A stretch of DNA of 64,000 nucleotides from Zygotorulaspora mrakii (lineage: Eukaryota > Ascomycota > Saccharomycetes > Saccharomycetales > Saccharomycetaceae), in assembly GCF_013402915.1 (NCBI RefSeq), contig NC_050720.1:1116001-1180000 (forward strand). The letters run 5' to 3'. Numbering within the stretch: position 1 is the stretch's first letter; the number at the start of each line of letters is the position of its first letter. This document shows positions 50,353 through 60,657 of the stretch, piece after piece. Both the position numbers and the translations under genes were made by a program. The notes under the pieces are model-generated. The model did no database searches. It was given only the letters and a program-made list of their open reading frames with translations, and was not told the origin of the DNA.

Positions 50353-52077
50353 ATGTTTTCCAGATCAGAAAGAGATATTGACTCGTTGGCTGGCGATATA
50401 GGGAATTTGAGTTTCGATGTGGGCGAAAATAGTTTGAAGAATTCGATGAGGGGTGGACCGGTGGTTATGCCAGCAACTCCATCTCAATACAAGGAAAATG
50501 GATACATGGGCACGCCATCACCTACCAAGTCAGTTTACGTGGGGGACAAGAGTTCTGTTATGGATATTGATGAAACAACGAGGGATGACATCGATATAAC
50601 GAGTTCTCCTAAAAAGCTACCAGCAGGATTTCATGAAAAGGCCAAGTCACACAAAACGCAAAGAGTGGTGAGCGTTTGCCAGATGTATTTTTTGGATTAT
50701 TACTGTGATATGTTTGACTACGTGATTAGCAGAAGACAGCGTACTAAGAGAGTGCTGGAGTATTTGTCGCAGCAGAGAGCACAAAAGAGTCTTGGAAATG
50801 AACGATTAAATGAGGAATGGACGGGATATTTACAGAAAGAACATGAAGTATTAAGGAAAAGAAGATTAAAACCGAAGAATAAAGACTTTGAGATGATAAC
50901 ACAAGTGGGCCAAGGTGGCTACGGTCAGGTTTATTTAGCAAGAAAGAAGGATACAAAAGAAGTTTGCGCTTTGAAGATTTTGAATAAAAAACTACTTTAT
51001 AAATTAAACGAAACTAATCATGTTTTAACCGAAAGGGATATTTTAACAACAACTAGATCGGAATGGTTAGTCAAACTATTATATGCATTTCAAGATAATG
51101 AAAGTCTATACTTGGCTATGGAATTTGTACCTGGTGGTGACTTTCGTACACTACTTATCAATACAAGATTTCTCAAGAGTGCACATGCAAGATTTTATAT
51201 CAGTGAAATGCTTTGCGCAGTAAATGCATTGCATGAATTAGGCTACACACATAGAGATTTAAAACCGGAAAATTTTTTGATTGATGCAAAGGGACATATA
51301 AAATTAACGGATTTTGGTTTAGCGGCTGGTACTGTTTCAAATGAAAGGATTGAAAGTATGAAAATAAGACTAGAAGAAGTTAAAAATTTAGAATTTCCTG
51401 CTTTTAAAGAAAAATCAATGGAAGACAGAAGAAAAATGTATAATTCCCTGAGGGACTCCGACGTTAATTACGCAAATTCAATGGTTGGATCTCCTGATTA
51501 TATGGCGTTGGAAGTCCTGGAAGGTAAGAAATATGATTTCACCGTTGATTACTGGTCGTTGGGATGTATGTTGTTCGAAAGTTTAGTTGGATATACACCA
51601 TTTAGCGGATCATCAACCAATGAGACTTATGAGAATTTGAGACATTGGAGACAAACTCTAAGAAGGCCGCGCTCAGATAACGGCAGACCGGCATTTTCTG
51701 ATAGAACATGGGACGTCATTACGAGGTTAATAGCCGATCCAATAACTAGATTAAGATCATTTGAACATGTTAAAAGAATGCCATATTTTGCAGAAATAAA
51801 CTTTGATACTCTGAGACAAATGTGTCCACCATTCACACCACAGCTGGATAACGAAACAGATGCTGGTTACTTCGATGATTTTACCAGTGAAGCTGACATG
51901 GCAAAATATGCTGACGTTTTCAAGAGACAGAATAAATTATCAGCAATGGTTGATGATTCATCGGTAGACTCGAAGTTAGTAGGATTTACCTTCAGACATA
52001 GAAATGGTAAACATGGATCAAGTGGCATATTATACAATGGATCAGAACATTCAGATCCCTTTGCCACATTCTATTAG
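50353..52077 (+). CDS. DBF2: NDR/LATS-type mitotic exit kinase Dbf2 (574 aa)
   Basis: Ser/Thr kinase that acts with Mob1 at the end of the mitotic exit network, releasing Cdc14 and promoting cytokinesis. ATG 50353. The N-terminal regulatory part (to about 170) includes the Mob-binding helical segment with many basic residues. The kinase domain begins at FEMITQVGQGGYGQVYLARK. The invariant Lys is in ALKIL near residue 206, HRDLKPEN near 300 and TDFGLAAG near 318. A long insert precedes GSPDYMALEVL, as is typical of NDR kinases. The AGC-type C-terminal tail carries a hydrophobic motif (LVGFTFRH). It represents both DBF2 and DBF20 (YGR092W/YPR111W); length is near S. cerevisiae Dbf2 (572 aa). 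Confidence 0.95.
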   Translation: MFSRSERDIDSLAGDIGNLSFDVGENSLKNSMRGGPVVMPATPSQYKENGYMGTPSPTKSVYVGDKSSVMDIDETTRDDIDITSSPKKLPAGFHEKAKSHKTQRVVSVCQMYFLDYYCDMFDYVISRRQRTKRVLEYLSQQRAQKSLGNERLNEEWTGYLQKEHEVLRKRRLKPKNKDFEMITQVGQGGYGQVYLARKKDTKEVCALKILNKKLLYKLNETNHVLTERDILTTTRSEWLVKLLYAFQDNESLYLAMEFVPGGDFRTLLINTRFLKSAHARFYISEMLCAVNALHELGYTHRDLKPENFLIDAKGHIKLTDFGLAAGTVSNERIESMKIRLEEVKNLEFPAFKEKSMEDRRKMYNSLRDSDVNYANSMVGSPDYMALEVLEGKKYDFTVDYWSLGCMLFESLVGYTPFSGSSTNETYENLRHWRQTLRRPRSDNGRPAFSDRTWDVITRLIADPITRLRSFEHVKRMPYFAEINFDTLRQMCPPFTPQLDNETDAGYFDDFTSEADMAKYADVFKRQNKLSAMVDDSSVDSKLVGFTFRHRNGKHGSSGILYNGSEHSDPFATFY

Positions 52078-52367
52078 TTTTGCAGTTTTGCACTATGCCC
52101 GTTACGTTCTCTATCAAACATGCATTAATGAACATACGTATATATTAAAGATATATAAATATGTAAATATTTAACCTCGGCTTTTAAGCTTTACTATCCA
52201 CTTCAAATATCCGTGTCGTCTTTCCCCAGGCATTTTTATCACTGTGTCATTATAATTACCCTTTCAAAATCGCTGCATTATTTTCTATCGGGATGCCCAT
52301 CGTGAAATTTTTATTCAGGCAATAAGGATAGAAAAGAGCATTGACTTTAGTAATAGCAGCCCCAAAA

Positions 52368-53898
52368 ATGCCTAAACTTAAAATGTATGTTGAGCAATTC
52401 AAGCAGTGCGGATAAAAATGTATACTAACATTTGCATGATACTTTCTAAAGCTTGATCCTTCATTCAACAGCTGATGATCTATCCATCGTTATCGAAAAA
52501 ATTCGCAAACTACATTCAAAATCCGGCCCCTTTGACAATGTAATTCTACTTGGGGATATCGAGAGCTGTATCTATGATATAGATTTGAGTGGACTGCCAC
52601 CATTAGTATCATTTGGCCCCTTATCAACAAGTGATAAAGAGGGATTACAAAATGTTACCATTTTACGAGGATTTGGTGTTCATGAGACACCTTCAGGATT
52701 GCAGGTCGGTTTTATCCAATTCGATGATAAAGAATTAGAACAGAACAGGTCATTTATTCTTGACAAATTTAGCAATCTTAAGGGACCATTAGACATTCTT
52801 ATTTCACGCCAGTGGAGCGAGTGCATCGCAGACAGAGAGAGTACTACACTGGGGCATGAAGTGATTGATAAAGTCAGTACAGAATGTCAGCCGCAGTACC
52901 ATTTTTCATACGATGATCCAGACCATTTTTTCGAGCTGGAACCTTTCATGTGGGAAACCAGCAAAATATACACAAGATTCATAAATGTCCCAAGTTTCAA
53001 TTCAGGCAAAAAATGGGCTTATGCATTCAATATTTATACCGGCACTGATTTAGACAGATATGTGAAACCTCCGAATTTAATAGAGAATCCCTATCGCAGT
53101 AAAAAACGTTCATTGGAAGCGACCGCAACAGATGAATTGGCACAAAAAAAACTTAAGACAATTCTACCCAGCAATTGTCATTTTTGCTTCACCAACCCAA
53201 ATGTGGAAGATCATATGTTTATATCTATCAGCAGTACTGCGTATTTGACCATTGCTAAAGGCCCTTTGTCAGTGCCCAGAGGTGAAATGAACTTTTCTGG
53301 ACATTGTCTTCTTGTACCGATTGAACATATACCGAAAGTTAAACTCATCGATGACGATTCTCAAGCAGCAAAACTTTTAGAGGATCTCAATTCCTATGAA
53401 CGGAGTATAGTCAAAATGAACTATAGAAAATTTGATATGTCGACAGTTGTCTTTGAAATACATTCTGATAACTCTATCCATTTTCATAAGCAGCTAATTC
53501 CAGTTCCTAAGTATTTGATAATGAAATTCAGCCAGGCTCTGGATAGGCAGTTGTCTCTCAATAACGAGAAATATTTGAATAATGGGAAATTGGATTTTAA
53601 GCTCTTCAAATCGAATAAAGACAAAGAATATATAAGAATTGCTGATGACAGAAAGAATAACTACTTGCAATTCACTGTCTACCCAACAAATGAGGCAGAA
53701 CCAGAAGTTTATTTAAGTTTATTTGAGCCAAATAATAGGATGGATTTACAATTCGGGAGAAGAGTCCTGGCATTTCTGCTGCGACTACCGAAAAGAGTGA
53801 TTTGGAATTCACCAATATGCAAACAGAGCAAAGAACAAGAAGAAAAAGAAGTCTTGCAATTTCAAAAAAGTTATGCGGAGTACGATGTAGCCAAATAA
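52368..53898 (+). CDS. DRN1: lariat-debranching-associated protein Drn1 (CwfJ family), two exons (487 aa)
   Basis: Homologue of the metazoan CWF19L1, which modulates Dbr1 debranching of intron lariats. Exon 1 is 17 bases (52368-52384) and exon 2 is 52452-53898. The 67-base intron has donor GTATGT (52385-52390), branch point TACTAAC (52423-52429) and acceptor AAG (ending 52451). Splicing yields MPKLKILILHSTADDLSIVI, a sensible N-terminus for the family. Without it the long frame has no ATG near its start. The more canonical CAG at 52470 would lead at once to a TGA. The N-terminal metallophosphatase-like domain (VILLGDIES) precedes CwfJ C1 and C2 regions: CHFCFTNP at about 245, then HCLLVPIEHIP. 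The gene follows DBF2 as YGR093W does. Confidence 0.9.
52385..52451 (+). other. DRN1 intron with AAG acceptor
   Basis: GTATGT donor, TACTAAC 22 bases from the acceptor, and a non-consensus AAG end. The next AG downstream is CAG (52468-52470), which shifts the frame into a stop. Alternative use would produce an unproductive mRNA. Confidence 0.8.
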
Positions 53899-53976
53899 AA
53901 ACGGCTGTATCTCATGGGAAGGAAACTAAAAAAAAAAGTTTTACAATTCAGTATAAATATTAATTATGCTTCCTAA

Positions 53977-56589
53977 TTAAATGCCATTCAACCCATCATT
54001 TTCTTCTTCATCCATGTCCAATCTTTTTCTACCTCCGTTGCTTTTGATTGAAGCAATTTCTCTCGTTGCAGCCTGCTTCTGCATTTTTTTGGTCATCCTG
54101 GCTATCTCTTCTTCTGTGTCTCGAGCTTCTTCTTGAGCAAATTGCATTACTAATCTACGGCCTAACAAATGTACACCTTGTAATTGATCCATAGCCGTTT
54201 CAGCTTCCTTTGGTAGAAGAAATTCAACGAAAGCGAAACCTCTGGCACTTTTGTCAAATTTCTTTGGAACTCTAACAGATTTCAAATTACCAAACGAACT
54301 GAATAGTTCAAAGACATCTTTCCTTGTGGCTTCAAATGGTAAGTTCTTGACAATAATTTTACCACTTTTTCCACTTCTCGAACGAGAGTTACCAGTGCCT
54401 GTTTTGCCCTGCCTGTGTGATAATTTCAACTGTATCTTATGCCCATCCAATATAGAACCATCTAGAGCTGAAATAACAGCAAGTGCTTGCTCTTTGGTCC
54501 TAAACTCTACAAAACCAAACCCCATTGATAAAATTTTATTTGGACTCTTAGGATCGGGCTTGGTTTTGACTTGTGCAACGACAAATCCATCGAATGATTT
54601 GAACTTTTGCTGCAATTGTTGCTTAGTTGTGGAGAAATTCAAGTTTTTAATGAAAATAGATACTGTTGGCCCATCAACAGCATCGTCATGCTTATCAACT
54701 TCACCGTGTTCCGCCGCTTGTGCCTGAATAACGTCATCCGATGTTTGTTTAACTTCTTTAACATTTTTGCTTTCTTCATTTGCGTTATTCTCTAAGGATT
54801 CATCGTTCTTAGCATCTCTGGTAAAGCAGTTACTAGGCCCCTTCTCCAAATATATGATAGTATCCTTAAATCTCTTATATGATAGCTTTGTAAAAGCTGC
54901 TCTTGCTGAGGTGACATCTCTGTACTGAACAATGGCTATTGTTCCTGCTGGAGGCATAAGAAACCTCTCCAATTTCCCAAAGGGAAGGAGAAGGTCACCA
55001 AGTTCTTCAACGGTTGTGCCGAATGGGAAATTTTTGACCAACAGAACACGATCATCTCTTTCTTCACCTGACTTTGCTTGCCCAAATTTGGTTAGATCTA
55101 AACCTTTGGTTTCAAAATATCTTCTTACATCACCAATGACATGAGCCTCAGCTAATGCTTGCTTGACAGCAGAATTAGAATTCTCAGGATCCAGCAATTG
55201 TGATTTTTGCAAACCCAGTTTAGCAGCTACGCTTCCAAGAACTGCGTCTTGGTTCATATATAGAGAATTCCACGAAAAAGTTTGTCTTGATGCCGTTGCC
55301 TTCCTTCTCAGCTCTTTTTGTTTTTTAAGTGGCATATTTTTCAAATCGAATTCATCCAAACGATGATCTTTCTTAGCATCTGCCGGCAAGATATGGAGAA
55401 GTCTGCCCTGGAAAATTTGTTTATCTAATTCAATGTATGCATCAACAGCCTTTTTTGAATCCTTGAATAGGACATATGCAAAACCTTTTGATTGGCCGGT
55501 TCTTGTATCTAATGCGATATGAACTTCCTCCAATTCACCATAGGGACTAAAAAGCTGTCTAAAATCATCCTCCGTAGAATTATAAAGAATATTCCGCAGA
55601 AACAGTCTTCCTGTTTTATTAATTTTTTCTATGGCTAGTTCTTCTTGTGATTTTTTAGATTCTTTCTGTTCTGATTCCTCCTGTTTTGCTTCCTCTCTCA
55701 CTTGCGAATTTGACGGATCTGAAATCGCAGTCGAATCAGCCTTAGTTCTTTCCATCACTTCACCATTGGCATTGATTCTAACCAGTTTTTGTTTGAACCA
55801 ATCCATATCTGATACTGTTTCATCTCGTGCTGAATTTTCTGTTGCATCCTCATTCTGGGCATCTTCATCCTTGGCGAATGCACTCAAATCCATCATTTTT
55901 TCGTCTTCGATTTGATCGTTCTCCTTCGAGGTCCCTTTGGAGTTCAAATCCATATATTCATCATCACTAGCATTTTCGACATCCTTAGCTTCGTCCTTCA
56001 TTGCTAAGGCATGAGCTAAAAGGGTGTTTCCCACTCCATTATCATTCTCATTCATATTTTCCTCAGCTGCATTTTTCAACCCTGGTGTCTCCCACGACGC
56101 TACCTGGGAGCTAGGTTTCATGGTTTCTATGAATTCTTGCAGTTGCTTATTTTTCTGAATCTCCGCATCAATAGATACTTTTTTCTTATCAACTACCTTA
56201 GTCTTCTTATTATTCTGCGCTTCGCTTAAAAAGGCCTCCTCTTTCTCCCTTAGTCTCTTTGCGATCTCCCTTCTTTGTTCTTTCATAGGCTTAGGTACTC
56301 GTGGATCTGCAAAGCTCTTGGCCATCGAAACTTCGACTTTTGATGTATTGAAGTAGGAACCATTGAAATACTCCACCGCATCAAACGCATCTGCTTCGTC
56401 ACGGTATCCTAGGAAAGCGAATCTTCTAGTGCTACCGTTTTTGTCCTTCACAATCTTGGCATCTGTGATCAAATCCTTTATCTTTGTCGTACTGTCATGC
56501 AGCTGTATCAAACGTTTCTCAAAATGCTCTCTCAATTTTCCATCGTCAACCAAAAAACTTGGCAGACCTTTTATAATAATACGTGACAT
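53977..56589 (-). CDS. MRD1: Mrd1, multi-RRM pre-rRNA processing protein (870 aa)
   Basis: Binds 35S pre-rRNA and U3 snoRNA and is essential for early cleavages that form 18S rRNA. ATG 56589. RRMs are visible at about residues 3-90 (RIIIKGLPSF), 325-405 (RLFLRNILYNSTEDDF), 510-585 (RVLLVKNFPFGTTVEEL), 640-735 (VSIFIKNLNFSTTKQQL) and 743-825 (KIIVKNLPFEATRKDV). An acidic linker separates the first two. Length is close to the 887 aa of S. cerevisiae Mrd1. It is convergent with DRN1 and divergent from VAS1, placing YPR112C between YGR093W and YGR094W. Confidence 0.95.
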   Translation of the reverse strand: MSRIIIKGLPSFLVDDGKLREHFEKRLIQLHDSTTKIKDLITDAKIVKDKNGSTRRFAFLGYRDEADAFDAVEYFNGSYFNTSKVEVSMAKSFADPRVPKPMKEQRREIAKRLREKEEAFLSEAQNNKKTKVVDKKKVSIDAEIQKNKQLQEFIETMKPSSQVASWETPGLKNAAEENMNENDNGVGNTLLAHALAMKDEAKDVENASDDEYMDLNSKGTSKENDQIEDEKMMDLSAFAKDEDAQNEDATENSARDETVSDMDWFKQKLVRINANGEVMERTKADSTAISDPSNSQVREEAKQEESEQKESKKSQEELAIEKINKTGRLFLRNILYNSTEDDFRQLFSPYGELEEVHIALDTRTGQSKGFAYVLFKDSKKAVDAYIELDKQIFQGRLLHILPADAKKDHRLDEFDLKNMPLKKQKELRRKATASRQTFSWNSLYMNQDAVLGSVAAKLGLQKSQLLDPENSNSAVKQALAEAHVIGDVRRYFETKGLDLTKFGQAKSGEERDDRVLLVKNFPFGTTVEELGDLLLPFGKLERFLMPPAGTIAIVQYRDVTSARAAFTKLSYKRFKDTIIYLEKGPSNCFTRDAKNDESLENNANEESKNVKEVKQTSDDVIQAQAAEHGEVDKHDDAVDGPTVSIFIKNLNFSTTKQQLQQKFKSFDGFVVAQVKTKPDPKSPNKILSMGFGFVEFRTKEQALAVISALDGSILDGHKIQLKLSHRQGKTGTGNSRSRSGKSGKIIVKNLPFEATRKDVFELFSSFGNLKSVRVPKKFDKSARGFAFVEFLLPKEAETAMDQLQGVHLLGRRLVMQFAQEEARDTEEEIARMTKKMQKQAATREIASIKSNGGRKRLDMDEEENDGLNGI

Positions 56590-56709
56590 CCCACTAACGA
56601 TACTTAAGTTACAAACTGTTACTAAGTTCCCACTTACCGCTAAACTGAACCGTTATAGCCCCTATCAGAAGCTATAACTTTGCATTTTCTCTAAAGTAAT
56701 ATGAGATGT

Positions 56710-56734
56710 GATGAGATGAGCTTGAAATTTTTCG
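56710..56734. promoter_or_regulatory. PAC and RRPE-like sites upstream of MRD1
   Basis: Two overlapping GATGAG cores (56710-56715 and 56715-56720) are followed by GAAATTTTTCG (56724-56734), an RRPE-like sequence. They sit 120-145 bases before the MRD1 ATG, in the usual PAC/RRPE arrangement of ribosome-biogenesis genes. Confidence 0.6.
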
Positions 56735-56853
56735 TATTGCTTCACCAAAAAGGAAAACCCGTTAAAAAACTCCTAAAAGAGGGATAGTATCCGCATTAGG
56801 AAAGAGAATAAACTGTAAATTCTATAAGGAACAGAGAAACTGATCAAAGAGAC

Positions 56854-57102
56854 CTACAAGCCTCGGCCTAATCTACTCACAAGTCTACAGACTAATCGAG
56901 AACATGTCCTTAGATCATCAGATACTCGCGAAGTATCTTTTACTGCTACAAGTGACTTTTTCTGATAACTCTGTTCCTTCAAGCACTCTTCAGCTAATTG
57001 AAAATTTTTTCCAGGAAGCCGTATAGGCTGAGGAAGTTGGAATACTCGAACCTGGATTCTCTCGATGAATGCCGCCAGTGCTTCATTGCATGAACTCAAC
57101 AT
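56854..57102 (-). CDS. possible small protein, 82 aa, unknown
   Basis: The frame opens with ATG 57102 (MLSSCNEALAAFIERIQVRV) and ends in a basic Arg/Leu-rich tail (LVCRLVSRLGRGL). Amino-acid composition is plausible for a small soluble protein, with an amphipathic N-terminal helix. I know of no S. cerevisiae gene at this place and recognise no domain. Its start lies only 95 bases from the VAS1 ATG, leaving little promoter space. It may be chance. Confidence 0.25.
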   Translation of the reverse strand: MLSSCNEALAAFIERIQVRVFQLPQPIRLPGKNFQLAEECLKEQSYQKKSLVAVKDTSRVSDDLRTCSRLVCRLVSRLGRGL

Positions 57103-57196
57103 CTCGATGTGCTTTTAAGTGCTTAGTGACTTTAGACATTTTTGGTTTAAGATTCTAGTTTCGGGTTTTGTTTTTTATAGTTTCTCTTGATGATAG

Positions 57197-60100
57197 ATGC
57201 ATAAGTGGTTACGCATTACTGTACCTGTAGCTTCTTCGTTATCATTGTCATTCAAGAGTCAACTAAGAGTATTTTCAAGACAATTAGTAACGTCTAGGAC
57301 TTTCTTAGGTTACCAGAGAAAATATATAGACAATACAAGCTTACAACTACAAAGTCAGCAGTGGAGATTTTTCAGTATGAGTGATCTTGATAGCTTACCT
57401 CCAGTAGATCCAAAGACTGGTGAGATCATTGTCAATCCACTTAAGGAAGATGGTAGTGAGAAAACTGCAAAGGAGATAGAAAAGGAGAAGAAAAAAGCTG
57501 AAAAGTTGTTGAAATTTGCAGCAAAACAGGCTAAAAAGAAGGCCACCACAGCAAACAGCGATTCAGCAGAGAAAAAGGATAAGAAGAGTAAGAAGAAGAA
57601 AGAAGTGGAGCCAGTTCCAGACTTTGTTGACAAGACAGTAGCCGGTGAGAAAAAAATTTTGGTTTCATTGGACGATCCTGCATTGAAGGCATACAATCCT
57701 GCGAATGTTGAAAGTTCGTGGTATGATTGGTGGGTTAAATCAGGTTTCTTTGAACCTGAATTTACCAATGATGGTAAAGTCAAGCCAGAAGGGCTTTTCT
57801 GTATTCCAGCCCCACCACCAAATGTTACGGGTGCCTTGCACATCGGACACGCTTTGACCATCTCTATTCAAGATTCTTTGATCCGATACAATAGAATGAA
57901 GGGCAAAACAGTTTTGTTCCTGCCAGGTTTTGATCACGCCGGTATCGCTACCCAATCTGTGGTTGAAAAACAGTTATGGGCCAAAGACAAGAAGACTAGA
58001 CACGATTTTGGCAGAGAGGCGTTTATTGAAAAGGTTTGGGAATGGAAAGAAGAATACCATCAAAAAATCAAGAGCCAAATTCAAAATTTAGCCGCATCTT
58101 ACGATTGGAGCCGTGAAGCTTTCACTTTATCTCCAGAACTTACCAAATCTGTGGTAGAGGCTTTCGTTAGATTGCATGACGATGGTACCATTTACCGTGC
58201 TTCAAGATTGGTAAATTGGTCAGTTAAATTAAATACCGCTATTTCTAATCTGGAAGTAGAGAACAAAGACGTGAAGGGCAGAACGTTAATAAGCGTTCCA
58301 GGCTATGATGAGCAAGTTGAATTTGGTGTATTGACGTCATTTGCGTACAACGTTGTTGACTTAGATGAAAGGCTAATCATTGCCACCACAAGACCAGAAA
58401 CTATGTTCGGTGATACAGCTATCGCTGTTCATCCAGACGATTCTCGCTACAAACACTTGCACGGTAAATATGTCCAACATCCTTTCTTACCTAGAAAAAT
58501 GCCAATCGTTTGCGACAGCGAGGCTGTCGATATGGAGTTCGGTACTGGTGCTGTCAAAATCACACCTGCTCATGACCAAAACGATTACAACACAGGAAAA
58601 CGCCATAACCTAGAATTTATTAATATTTTCACCGATGATGGCTTGTTGAACGAAAATTGTGGTCCTGAATGGCAAGGAATGAAGAGATTCGATGCAAGAA
58701 AGAGGGTCATCGAAGAGCTCAAGGCTAATGGTTTATACATCAGCCAAGAAGATAATGAAATGACTATTCCAACTTGTTCAAGATCTGGTGATATTATCGA
58801 ACCCTTGTTGAAACCACAGTGGTGGGTTTCCCAAGGTGAAATGGCTAAAGACGCCATTCATGCTGTTAAAAATGGTGATATAACTATCACTCCAAAATCA
58901 TCAGAATCGGAATACTTCCACTGGTTAGGAAATATTCAAGACTGGTGTATTTCTAGACAGTTATGGTGGGGCCACCGTTGTCCAGTTTATTTTGTCTCTA
59001 TTGAAGGTCAAGAAAATAGCAAAAATGATGGTGAATTCTGGATCGCAGGCAGAACTTTGGAAGAAGCTCAAGAGAAGGCCAATATCAAATTTGTTGGTAA
59101 AAAATTCACACTGGAACAGGACGAAGATGTTTTGGACACTTGGTTCTCTTCTGGACTATGGCCATTTTCTACTTTGGGGTGGCCAGATAAAACGAAGGAT
59201 CTCGAGACATTCTACCCATTCTCCATGCTAGAAACAGGATGGGACATTCTGTTCTTCTGGGTTAGTAGAATGATCTTTTTAGGTATCAAATTGACCGGTT
59301 CTGTCCCATTCAAAGAAGTGTTCTGTCACTCCTTGGTTCGTGATGCTCAAGGTCGTAAAATGTCCAAATCTTTGGGAAATGTTGTCGATCCATTAGACGT
59401 GATTCGGGGTATTAAATTGGAGGATCTCCATGCTAAATTATTGTTGGGTAATTTGGATCCAAGAGAAGTCGAAAAAGCCAAAGCTGGTCAAAAAGAATCC
59501 TATCCCAACGGTATTCCACAATGTGGTACTGACGCCATGAGATTTGCACTTTGTGCTTACACTACCGGTGGTCGTGATATTAATTTGGATATTTTGCGTG
59601 TTGAAGGTTACAGAAAGTTTTGTAATAAAATTTATCAGGCTACCAAGTTCGCACTGATGAGATTAGGGGAAAATTACAAACCACCTTCCAGCGAGGGCCT
59701 GTCCGGTAACGAATCATTGGTCGAGAAATGGATTTTGCATAAATTAACCACAACGTCCAAGATTGTAAATGAAGCTCTTGACAAACGTGATTTCTTGAAT
59801 TCTACCAGTGCAATTTATGAATTCTGGTATATGATTTGCGATGTTTATATCGAAAACTCCAAGTATTTGATTCAAGAAGGCACAGAAGCCCAACAAAAAT
59901 CGGCCAAAGACACATTGTACATTTTGATAGACAACGCTCTGAGATTAATTCATCCTTTCATGCCATTAATTTCCGAAGAGATGTGGCAACGCTTACCAAA
60001 GCGTTCCACAGAAAGGAGTGAAACAATTGTGAAAGCTGCCTATCCAATTTATGAATCTGAATATGACAATTTGAAGGCAGCAAAAGCATACGACTTGGTT

Positions 60101-60565
60101 TTGGATATCACGAACAAGGCGCGCTCTTTACTAGCTGAGTTCACTATTTTGAAAAACGGAAAGGTCTTTGTTGAATCCCAACATGAAGACTCATTTGAAA
60201 CAGCCAAATCACAGCAAGATTCAATTGTTTCTTTAATTAAAGCTATTGATGAAGTGACGGTTGTTCGTGACGGCTCTGAAATCCCTGATGGTTGTGTCTT
60301 GAGATCTGTCAACCCAGAAGTAAATGTTCATTTATTAGTGAAAGGCCATGTTGATATTGACGCTGAGATCGGCAAGGCGGAGAAGAAGTTGGAAAAGGTC
60401 TCAAAGACTAAGAGTGGAATCGAAAGTACAATGGGCAGTAAAGATTATGAATCAAAAGCTAATGACCAAGCCAAAGAAGCAACCAGGTTGAGATTAGAAA
60501 ACTCCATCGCTGAAATCGAAGGTTTGAAAGCTACTATTGAAAATTTGAAACGCCTCAAATTATAA
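57197..60565 (+). CDS. VAS1: valyl-tRNA synthetase, mitochondrial and cytosolic forms (1122 aa)
   Basis: Class I synthetase charging tRNA-Val. Two in-frame starts are visible. ATG 57197 gives a basic, Ser-rich mitochondrial presequence (residues 1-60). ATG 57377 (residue 61, MSDLDSLPPVDPKTGE) would give the cytosolic enzyme, as known for S. cerevisiae VAS1. A Lys-rich N-terminal extension follows. HIGH is at residues 215-218 (GALHIGHAL) and KMSKS at 721-725. An editing domain lies between them, with an anticodon-binding domain and a C-terminal coiled-coil arm after. Length is near the S. cerevisiae protein (1104 aa). It is convergent with RRP46, as YGR094W/YGR095C are. Confidence 0.97.
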   Translation: MHKWLRITVPVASSLSLSFKSQLRVFSRQLVTSRTFLGYQRKYIDNTSLQLQSQQWRFFSMSDLDSLPPVDPKTGEIIVNPLKEDGSEKTAKEIEKEKKKAEKLLKFAAKQAKKKATTANSDSAEKKDKKSKKKKEVEPVPDFVDKTVAGEKKILVSLDDPALKAYNPANVESSWYDWWVKSGFFEPEFTNDGKVKPEGLFCIPAPPPNVTGALHIGHALTISIQDSLIRYNRMKGKTVLFLPGFDHAGIATQSVVEKQLWAKDKKTRHDFGREAFIEKVWEWKEEYHQKIKSQIQNLAASYDWSREAFTLSPELTKSVVEAFVRLHDDGTIYRASRLVNWSVKLNTAISNLEVENKDVKGRTLISVPGYDEQVEFGVLTSFAYNVVDLDERLIIATTRPETMFGDTAIAVHPDDSRYKHLHGKYVQHPFLPRKMPIVCDSEAVDMEFGTGAVKITPAHDQNDYNTGKRHNLEFINIFTDDGLLNENCGPEWQGMKRFDARKRVIEELKANGLYISQEDNEMTIPTCSRSGDIIEPLLKPQWWVSQGEMAKDAIHAVKNGDITITPKSSESEYFHWLGNIQDWCISRQLWWGHRCPVYFVSIEGQENSKNDGEFWIAGRTLEEAQEKANIKFVGKKFTLEQDEDVLDTWFSSGLWPFSTLGWPDKTKDLETFYPFSMLETGWDILFFWVSRMIFLGIKLTGSVPFKEVFCHSLVRDAQGRKMSKSLGNVVDPLDVIRGIKLEDLHAKLLLGNLDPREVEKAKAGQKESYPNGIPQCGTDAMRFALCAYTTGGRDINLDILRVEGYRKFCNKIYQATKFALMRLGENYKPPSSEGLSGNESLVEKWILHKLTTTSKIVNEALDKRDFLNSTSAIYEFWYMICDVYIENSKYLIQEGTEAQQKSAKDTLYILIDNALRLIHPFMPLISEEMWQRLPKRSTERSETIVKAAYPIYESEYDNLKAAKAYDLVLDITNKARSLLAEFTILKNGKVFVESQHEDSFETAKSQQDSIVSLIKAIDEVTVVRDGSEIPDGCVLRSVNPEVNVHLLVKGHVDIDAEIGKAEKKLEKVSKTKSGIESTMGSKDYESKANDQAKEATRLRLENSIAEIEGLKATIENLKRLKL

Positions 60566-60657
60566 ATTATGTAAAGTTATTTACTCCTTCTAATTCAAAG
60601 CTTAGTATATTTAATACAGTACAATAGATACAGATAAGAAATACCTATCTGCTGGAT

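Larger units (their letters stand above)
56590..57196. other. divergent MRD1/VAS1 intergenic
   Basis: Region of 607 bases containing the PAC/RRPE-like pair and the small minus-strand frame 56854-57102. Nothing else was recognised. Confidence 0.45.
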
